Source of the DNA: Muraenolepis orangiensis
Lineage: Eukaryota > Chordata > Actinopteri > Gadiformes > Muraenolepididae
Assembly: GCA_027704905.1 (NCBI GenBank)
Contig: CM051013.1
Coordinates: 13,318,410-13,382,409 of the forward strand
DNA length: 64,000 nucleotides
Direction: 5' to 3'
The notes below the pieces were generated by a model, which was not told where the DNA came from, did not search any database, and worked only from the letters and a program-made list of their open reading frames with translations. Numbering within the stretch: the first letter of the stretch is position 1; each line of letters opens with the position of its first letter. Below, piece by piece: positions 37,001 through 64,000 of this stretch. Position numbers and translations under genes: made by a program.

Positions 37001-40000
37001 TAATAATAATAATAACTTTTAGCTTTTCAAGATGCTCAAAGACTCTTTACATTAGAAAAAAATGGGTGGCAAACAAACACATGCACAGAACACACAAGAT
37101 GGATTTACTCAACAAATCTTAAATTAACAAAACTTAAGTGGATGGAGGGGCAAAGGTTAGCAGGAGAAGGCAGTAGTGAAGACGTGGGTTTTGAGGGCGT
37201 GCTTAAAAAGACGCAAGGGTGTCTAGACCGTCGACCTATAGCACCTATGCGTCTGTGTGAGCAACTTGTCCTGGGTTTTCTCCCCATGCTCAGGATCAGT
37301 CCCAGAGAGTGGGAGTCCGAGACCGGGGGCCACAGCTTCACCTTGGTCCACAGCTTCTGGTACATCACCGGGGCCCTCACCCTGCAAGGTAACGGCAACG
37401 CCCTCCACGAAACTACTACAATTTAAACTCAAAACATTTAAAGTCGTTTATTCGACACTTCTTCCCTTTGAGTAGATTTATCATGTTGGTGCTCATCATC
37501 TTGCTTTTAACTTAGTGTTATTTCTAATTGGGTGACCCCTAAAGGCCAACTTCACCGCCGCATCACTGTGGCTCTCTACGACGGTGCTGGTACTACGCCT
37601 ATGATTCTGACCACAGTCCGCCATAACTCGCCAAAAGTCACAAATTCAGTGACACCAGGTTTTTCCTGAAGATGTGAAAACTTAAAATTAACCAGAAAAT
37701 GTAGCTGTAATTGTATTTTGCGCTGATGTGTAGTTACAGGCTGCATAAGCGATGTAGAAACCTGTGTCAAATTCGGCCTAAAATTTGGCGGCAAATTCAC
37801 CCTAAATTCTCCAAGAACAGTCAACAGTCAACAGTCAATGTGTTGTGTTTTTGACGTCCTCCAGGTGCCGGTCCTCACCCCAAAGCATTGTCTGGCCGTT
37901 TGGTGAGTGCCGTGTGGTGGGTGTTTGCCATCCTGCTGCTGGTCTTCTACTTTGCAAACTTCAGCCACATGCAGCACGACGACAACAAACACGCATCCAT
38001 CAAGAACTTCGAGGACCTCTCCCACCAGGATGGCATTGACTATGGAACATTGGAAGGGGGCTCCTCAAAGGCATTCTTTAAGGTGTGTTAATGATGGTCA
38101 CACAGGATAGTGTCATGGTGAGGTCGTTCGACTCCCAGCCCACACATACTGGATTCGATCCCCATGTCTACAGTTACCTGCTGTAGACATCCTTAAGCTA
38201 GATGCCGTAACCCAGGAACCTCAGAGAAAGAGATACTTACAATAGTGCGTTCAACATAGGTAGGCAAGAGAACAACTGGTCACCAGAAGTCATAAGTGCA
38301 TTTTCCTACTAACAAGCCTCCAAGAGTGGAAGTAAAAGTACTCAAAAAATAATAAAAATAAGATGGCTAGCAATAGAACAATATAACTAACAATAGAGCT
38401 AACAAGCAAACAATCAAGCAACCACTAGAGCTAGCAAGACGCAAGTGCTAAGAGGAAGGTATCAGCGTAGTGCTTCCTGAAGAGGTGGGTTTTCAGTATT
38501 CTGCGGGAGATGGGCAAAAACTCTGCTGTCCTGACATCAGCAAGGGGGGGTCCTTCACACCACTGTTGGGCCAGGACAGAGAGGAGCCGTGACTGTCGAT
38601 CGGCCACAAGCGACGGGGCGAGCAGACGCCCCGAGGCTGCAGAGCGAGAAAATCCATGATTGTAAACGAGTCATTCCTTTGGCAGAGTTCCAACAACCCA
38701 GTGTACCGGCGTATCTACCAACACATGGAGCGCCATAAGAGCTATGTGGCCAGCATGGAGGAAGGCATTGCACGTGCCCAACAGGGGACCTACATCTTCA
38801 TCGGCGAGGCGGTGTCTCTGGACCTGGCTGTGGCGCGCCACTGCACACTGACGCGCTCAGAGGAGATTGTGGCCATGAGGGCCTACGCCATCGCAGGACC
38901 CCTGGGTAAAAGCTGGCCGCCCTTACCCTGTTACTGCTGTATCTGTTAATTAGGGTAATGGATACAGGTCATTAAAAAGACCAGGTATGGGCTAGGAGTC
39001 ATCGTGCTCAAGGATGCCTCCGTGTGGAGGCTTTGGTTATTGAGGTTTTGAAACCAGAGCCTTTCAGACGAGAGCTAAACACCCGAACCTCTAGCCCCCA
39101 CCCGCTCCTGATTGACATGTATCTGAATGCAAGTGGCTTAATGTAATTTGCATTGGATGAAAGCACTTGCTAAATGACTAATGACTACTTTTTAGGCAAA
39201 TTAAATAAGAACAATCACTAAAGGCTAAATAGCTGGATATAGACTGGACCGTTTGTCTAGGAAGATTGAGGGGGAGATGTGTTTTCTCATCTTTTAGTTT
39301 CCCTTCGCTAAAAAACGCCACCTTTTCTTAAATAATTGTTTGTTTAATTCCTTCCCTTGGTTCCTTAGATTCTCCGCTGATGAAAAACCTGACTGTGGCC
39401 ATCCTGCAGCTCAGCGAGTCCGGGGAGCTCACCTACCTGCGAGACAAGTGGTGGCCTACCAGCTGCATGGGGGTCGAGGAGTCTCACTCTGAAAACACCC
39501 TGGGCCTCCGAAACCTGCAGGGCCTCTTCATCCTGCTGGGGCTGGGCCTCGGCCTGGGGCTCCTCATAGCCCTGCTGGAGCTCCTGGCCAAGGCCCGGGG
39601 CCTGGCCAAGGAGGGGAAGGTAATGGAAACTGTGTTGGGTGGTGACACATTCCAGGTTCAGAAGGATTGCCAGAAACACATGCTACCCATGATTTAAAGG
39701 ACCACTACAAGCCATTTTGAAAAGTATCCTATAGGGACATCATACGTTGATGTGTCCACCAAGATTGATCGGCCAAAGACCAATTGGTACAGACCACTGG
39801 GTAGATATGTTATGTCCACCACACTTGGTGGTGAAATGTAATCCTTGTATGGTGCCCGGTTGTAGGGGCACTTTAACTGGTCAGTTCACTCAAATATCAG
39901 AGTGATGGTTTGCTTTCTGAACCTGGAATTTTCATCTCCTGAGTATTTGTTTGATTTTGAACTTGAGCGTGTTTGTCTGCCTCCTATTGAATGTGTGCCG

Positions 40001-40129
40001 TGTGTTTTTCTTTCTGTTTACACCTTCCAGAAATCATGCTGCTCAGCACTGTCGACTGAGTTAGCTCAGCGCTTCAGAGGTGGGCCGGAGAGCGCAGACC
40101 CAGAGAGCTCAGACAAGAGCAAGGCGTAA
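33975..40129 (+). CDS. Kainate-binding-protein-like ionotropic glutamate receptor, 460 aa, complete
   Basis: Nine exons with consistent phases: 33975-34038, 35700-35731, 35838-36017, 36419-36642, 37294-37388, 37865-38082, 38686-38905, 39369-39619, 40031-40129. A signal peptide (residues 1-20) leads almost directly into the S1 lobe, so the usual 400-residue amino-terminal domain is absent, as in fish, frog and bird kainate-binding proteins. S1 has EGYCIDLI and APLTIT with R107; M1 is about 145-166; the pore loop is FWYITGALTLQGAGPHP; M3 is about 211-232; S2 has YGTLEGGSS and E312; M4 is about 395-417. The agonist-contact residues (P/T of APLTIT, R107, S265/S266, E312) look intact. The gate and Q/R positions are not canonical. 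It should bind kainate or glutamate at the membrane; channel activity is doubtful. The family assignment is firm; the exact orthologue name is not known to me. Confidence 0.93.
34620..35060 (+). repeat. Pyrimidine-rich low-complexity tract
   Basis: CCTCTCC and CATCTCATCCCACC words recur in loose tandem (unit about 60-70 bp) in the first receptor intron. No conserved protein is encoded. Confidence 0.6.
35700..35731 (+). CDS. Receptor micro-exon 2 (32 nt)
   Basis: TCTCCTAG precedes it and GTAGTT follows. It completes Ser and adds AKELSITTIK, the first beta strand of S1 (compare LxVTTIL in other receptors). Both flanking phases match (1 in, 0 out). Confidence 0.85.
35838..36017 (+). CDS. Receptor exon 3: S1 lobe
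   Basis: Sixty codons from QDPYTMSRGSELEGYCIDLI to SWSGMIGEVMRG, with acceptor CATCAG and donor GTGAGT. It holds the conserved GYCIDLI and GMIGE motifs of the ligand-binding core. Confidence 0.95.
36419..36642 (+). CDS. Receptor exon 4: end of S1 and M1
   Basis: It encodes EADLAVAPLTITASRERAVD and STPFMQTGLSFLLRK, then the membrane segment VGVLIAFLLTGFCVFLVA. R107 corresponds to the arginine that grips the ligand alpha-carboxylate in kainate receptors. Confidence 0.95.
37294..37388 (+). CDS. Receptor exon 5: pore loop
   Basis: It encodes (R)ISPREWESETGGHSFTLVH and then SFWYITGALTLQ. FW at the start of the loop is conserved. The Q/R-site position reads Leu (L197) instead of Gln or Arg. Confidence 0.93.
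37865..38082 (+). CDS. Receptor exon 6: M3 and start of S2
   Basis: It encodes GAGPHPKALSGRLVSAVWWV, then FAILLLVFYFANFSHM and the S2 motif YGTLEGGSSKAFFK. The usual SYTANLAAF gate is replaced by FYFANFSHM (226-234). Confidence 0.94.
38105..38200 (+). mobile_element. SINE head fragment
   Basis: GGATAGTGTCATGGTGAGGTC and GGATTCGATCCCCATGTC resemble the 27280 element. It lies directly after receptor exon 6. Confidence 0.4.
38230..38655 (-). mobile_element. L2-clade LINE 3' fragment
   Basis: This is homologous to the copy at 51832-52432: GTCACCAGAAGTCATAAGTG, AGTGCTTCCTGAAGAGGTGG and the AGACGCCCCGAGGCTGCAGA region. It is antisense in a receptor intron and ends about 30 bp before exon 7. Confidence 0.65.
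38686..38905 (+). CDS. Receptor exon 7: S2 lobe
   Basis: It encodes SSNNPVYRRIYQHMERHKSY and then GTYIFIGEAVSLDLAVARHC. E312 aligns with the glutamate that binds the agonist amino group. C321-region cysteine chemistry is retained downstream with the WWPTSC cysteine of exon 8. Confidence 0.93.
39369..39619 (+). CDS. Receptor exon 8: end of S2 and M4
   Basis: It encodes DSPLMKNLTVAILQLSESGE, then LRDKWWPTSCMG and the M4 helix LFILLGLGLGLGLLIALLE. DKWW is a hallmark of the receptor family. Confidence 0.95.
40031..40129 (+). CDS. Receptor exon 9: short cytoplasmic tail
   Basis: It encodes KSCCSALSTELAQRFRGGPE and a further 12 residues to TAA at 40127-40129. A variant ATTAAA poly(A) signal lies at 40560-40565 and AATAAA near 41033. 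Confidence 0.88.
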   Translation, partial: KSCCSALSTELAQRFRGGPESADPESSDKSKA

Positions 40130-42012
40130 CTGGACTGCGTAGAATTCCTCATAGTGTAGTTCCGAGAGAAAAGGGGAAATAAGCACGTAGGGCTACATTC
40201 TGACTGATAGCATCTATAACTGACAGATGTTGTTTTTTTCAGTAAGAATATAGGGCATCACATTCCTGTAGCTTGCTTTTCGCCTTTTCTAGTTTTGCCT
40301 TTTCTTATGCTGCATTCATTTATGGGTCAGTGGTGGGAGGTCAGAAGTCGGAAACACGTCGACCTACGTACGTTCGAGCTACAAAGTCGGAAAGAAAACA
40401 TGGTTGCTCGTGCTAAACCTTTTGTTGTGCTTTGGGGTACATTTGTTGCTAATGTTTCAGCAACAAATGTACTCAAAAAATGTAAAAAAAATTGCTAATA
40501 CAATTAACGTTCTGTATGGGTTTGCTACTGTATTGGTATGCTGATTGAAGTCTGTGAAAATTAAAGATGTCTGTTTAAATAATCCTAATTCATACAGTCG
40601 TCTAAAATGTATATTTTGTCTCACTGTTTACGATGTGGGTTGTCCATGTTGAAAGGACATTGAGGCTTGAACTAGGGATGACAAGTCTTCTGACTTTTGA
40701 TTTGATTTTTCCTAGTAGGAAGATGGAATTTTTGACCTTCGACTCATCATCGAACGCAGCAGTCACCAATCAAATAACAGGGAATGCACCGTCTTGTGAA
40801 ACACCCGGATTGTTGGATTGTTTTAGCTTACTTATGAGTGGCTCATTTGTAATATGTCACCATAGAAATGTTGGATGGTTAAGCTAGTCTTTAGCAAAGT
40901 AGATTAGCCATATTCACTGCTATCATGAAAATGTTTTACGACATGAAATAGGCCTACATAGCAAGGTGTTAAATTCACTAGCCTATAGTGTAACAGCAAC
41001 AATCCATGGGACAGTATCTGCATTTCCCATGAAATAAATGGATTTTTGTTGAAGTTGTATTCTTTTGAATCATTGAGTCAAATATGAACTCTCTTCTTAA
41101 ATCGTCTTAAATCCTCTGGTCCTCAGTAAATGATATTAAAAACAGCTTTTAACAGTTAAGTTAACTGTAATGAACTCTGCCTATATGCAGTGTAATGACC
41201 ATTTCAACATTTGCAATATATATTTCAAATCATTTCACAGAGCCTGCCCGACATGCTTAAATTATTTATAAATTTTAGGATAAAGTTCAATATGAAAAAA
41301 CAGACGTGGTGAAGAAAAGTCCTGCCATTCTATTGAATATTATTGACGACTAACAACCTTCTTTCCGTGGCCATGCCACTTGTATGGGTGACCTCCTAGG
41401 GGTCATGGACACTTGGATGTGAGCTGGGAGCTGGATGTACAAGATTACAAATGGTGGCAAGTGGTGGCTCTGGCCCAACATGCATCACATTGCATCGCAC
41501 AATACCAAGTTAGCGATATGCAAATAATAATCATTTCATTTAATTATGGATGATATTCCAAAAGTGTGATCTTGGATAATACCTAAAACAAAACAAAAAA
41601 CCCTAATAGGAAACCCTAACCTCAAAATTAACCCTAACGGTTAGAGGTAACTTAAATTCACCATTCAATTGGCAGGTTGCACAATGACTATTGGTTAGGC
41701 GACCCTGCGATGCAGTTCCACTATTCATACGTTCATTTGATTTAACACAAATGAAAATATTGCATGGCCTTACCTTCCATTCGCCTATCATTTTGGACAA
41801 AGATGTCAGTCCTTCATTTGTGACATACAGAGAGATGGTAACAGGCATGCGCTTAGTGCCCGCACTACATGCAGTTTCTGTGGGGAGGCAGAGCTCGTCA
41901 CTACCTTATTTCTCGTCTTTCTGCAAATTTGGCGATTTTGACAATAAAAAGCTATTGGAATCATCAATTTATTTTGAACGACTGCAGGTGAGGCTCTGCC
42001 TTTCCTGCCTGA
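40130..42012 (+). other. Receptor 3' UTR and intergenic sequence
   Basis: The 3' UTR probably runs to about 40.59 kb (ATTAAA at 40560) or 41.05 kb (AATAAA). The rest is AT-rich with no exon or clear repeat recognised. Confidence 0.5.
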
Positions 42013-43440
42013 CGAGATTCAGGATTCAAGATTCAAGACTTTTATTTGCCATTTGCAACAAGTACAATGGTATGCTTACTCCTCATTCCCTCCTGAAGAC
42101 ATAATAAAACATTTACATAAAATAACAATAAAGTGACTGATGGATTAATGTGTTTAATTGTGCAAAAAAAACATTTAAAAGCATTTTAAAGTGCTAGTAG
42201 TGCAGTAGAATCATGAATACAGTGCAGTACAGTGCAGAACAGTGCAGCAACTGTAATGAGTCTAGAAAGTCCAGCATGTATGAAAAATATGAAAGTGTAA
42301 TGTTAATGACAATGTTATGATAGTGGCAGCACTCCTAGCAGTTCAGTAGGCGCACTGCCTGTGGATAAAAACTATCCTTGAACCTGGTAGTACTTGTACG
42401 GATGGTGCGGAACTGGCCACCGGACGGGAGGGGGGGAGAAGAGATGGTGCCCAGGGTGGTTGGTCCTAAAGATCTCCTCAATGCATGGAAGTGCACACCC
42501 GATGATCTTTTCTGCCGTCCTAATGAACCTTTGGATGGCTAACTTGTTCTGTGCAGTGGTGTTGCCGTACCAAACAGTGACGCCTCAGCCGGACGACCTC
42601 ATCTCTGTACTTCGTTTCGTCGTCTTTGCTTATCAGGCCGATGACTGTTGTGTCGTCTGCAAACTTGATAATCCGATTATTTCTGTGCGTGGCAGTACAG
42701 TCATGTGTGTACAGCAAATACAACCGGGGACTGAGGCGGCAGCCTTGAGGTGCTCCGGTGTTGAGGACCAGAGTGAATGAGATGTTGTTCCCAATCTTCA
42801 CCACTTGAGGCCTGCCCGTCAGGAAGTCCATAATCCAGTTACAGATGGGGGCGCCCAGACCTAGATCCCTCAGTTTCAGGACCAGCTTAGAGGGAACGAT
42901 GGTGTTGAACACCGAGCTGAAGTCAATGAACAGCAGTCTGACGTAGGTGTCCCCTCCTGTCTAGGTGCTGCAGGGCCGTGTGTAGTGCCAGCGAGATGGT
43001 GTCGTCTACAGACCTGTTTGGTCTGTATGCAGACTGGAGTGGGTCTAGGGACTCAGGGATGGAAAAGTGTATGTGAGACATGACACGTTTCTCCAGGTAC
43101 TTCATGGCTGTGGGTTTTAAAGCCACTGGACGATAATCATCGAGGCTCGGACTTGGACAGTTGTAGAACGTAGTCCTCCTGGTGAATGTTGAATTTGTTG
43201 GTCGGCCCAGAGTTCCCTCTTTCAAAGTGAGCGTAAAAAGTGTCCACACCGTCCATGATGTAAATAATATTAAAAAAAACAAGGCTTTCTTCCACTGGGT
43301 CAAGAGACACAGGGAGGGCCTAATCCAGGTATAAACACGTGTTTCTGGGTTGTATACACGAAAATACCACTTCATAATTAAATAATACGATGATATGATA
43401 TGACGATATGAATCCTTATACATAATAAAGTTAGGATACA
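42013..43440 (-). mobile_element. LINE with reverse-transcriptase core (decayed)
   Basis: Minus-strand frames encode YLEKRVMSHIHFSIPESLDP with LQSAYRPNRSVDDT, and then GAPQGCRLSP and FADDTTVIGLI, the latter carrying the catalytic YXDD-type box of non-LTR reverse transcriptases (42652-42663). A frame break near 42915-42923 separates the pieces. The 3' end is ATTCAAGATTCAAGACTTTT on the plus strand. It lies between the receptor gene and morn1. Confidence 0.85.
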
Positions 43441-43802
43441 CAAAGATGTCTGGAATTCAGAGTGCATACACTTCTGTTATTGTCCTGGACCAGAAGAAGG
43501 GCCAGGGCGTTCTAATGTAGGTTACTTATTTTAGGCAGTATTAATTGTACTTAAATGAAAGTAAAAATGAAAATCAGTACAGTGCAGTACAAGGTGCCAT
43601 CTAGTGGCCACTTGATCGCACTACACATAATATGATATATAATATGATAACATATGACGTCAGCTAAAATGAAAAAAAAGTACAACTAATGTAGGCCTGT
43701 ACTATTGATATTTGAGTTTGTACGGTTTTACTCGTGTTTTAACTATTAACTATTATTGAATATATATTTTTATTTATAATTTTGTTGAAAAACTAAGTTG
43801 CG

Positions 43803-43828
43803 GTTGCCATGGCTTTGCGTTGCCATGG
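43803..43828 (+). promoter_or_regulatory. Tandem X-box (RFX) half-site-like motifs
   Basis: GTTGCCATGG occurs twice, at 43803-43812 and 43819-43828, 16 bp apart and just upstream of the morn1 start. It matches the left arm and core of the X-box bound by RFX factors; the right arms are imperfect. A function in regulation is inference. Confidence 0.4.
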
Positions 43829-43845
43829 ATGCACTCACATGAAAG

Positions 43846-64000
<20,155 letters not shown>

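Noticed and set aside
41350..41500. 5S-rRNA-like or SINE3-like stretch (GGCCATGCCACTT, CTTGGATGTGAGCTGGGAG)
   Set aside because: Two short resemblances to 5S rRNA only; the spacing is wrong and no element ends are visible.

Overview
The window is vertebrate nuclear DNA, almost certainly from a teleost fish. It holds parts or all of three spliced plus-strand genes with GT-AG introns, among SINE, LINE and hAT-type debris of fish type. Dinucleotide tracts (GT/CA, CT/GA, TA) are extraordinarily abundant, many longer than 100 bp. That density recalls published descriptions of codfishes (Gadiformes), but the species assignment is inference only. No bacterial features, CRISPR arrays, rRNA genes or true tRNA genes were seen.

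Layout. (1) Positions 1-5520 are an intron full of repeats; further exons of the first gene lie off the left edge. (2) 5521-29887 holds the 3' part of plch2 (phospholipase C eta-2) in 14 exons. They run from the end of the catalytic X box through the X/Y linker, Y box, C2 domain and a long Ser/Pro-rich tail, followed by a 3' UTR to about 31.15 kb. (3) About 33.5-40.6 kb holds a complete nine-exon gene for a 460-residue ionotropic glutamate receptor of the kainate-binding-protein type: signal peptide, no amino-terminal domain, S1, M1, pore loop, M3, S2, M4. (4) 43846 to the right edge holds the 5' part of morn1 (MORN repeat-containing 1): nine exons, eight MORN-type repeats, a 13.6-kb intron and an open right end. 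plch2 and MORN1 are also near neighbours on human 1p36, which supports both names. The receptor gene between them has, as far as I recall, no mammalian counterpart.

The genes look functionally unrelated: membrane phosphoinositide signalling, a glutamate-binding membrane protein, and a MORN scaffold. They form a conserved neighbourhood, not a pathway. The introns are where most change has happened. There is a 2-kb minisatellite split by a hAT-like MITE with a perfect 8-bp target duplication, antisense LINE 3' ends of at least two families, a degenerate L1-like reverse transcriptase remnant, three further MITE-like elements, and a broken minus-strand element gene at 2.3-4.0 kb that I cannot name. 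Several repeats press directly against splice sites. One plch2 exon has a donor that is one base out of phase with the next exon.
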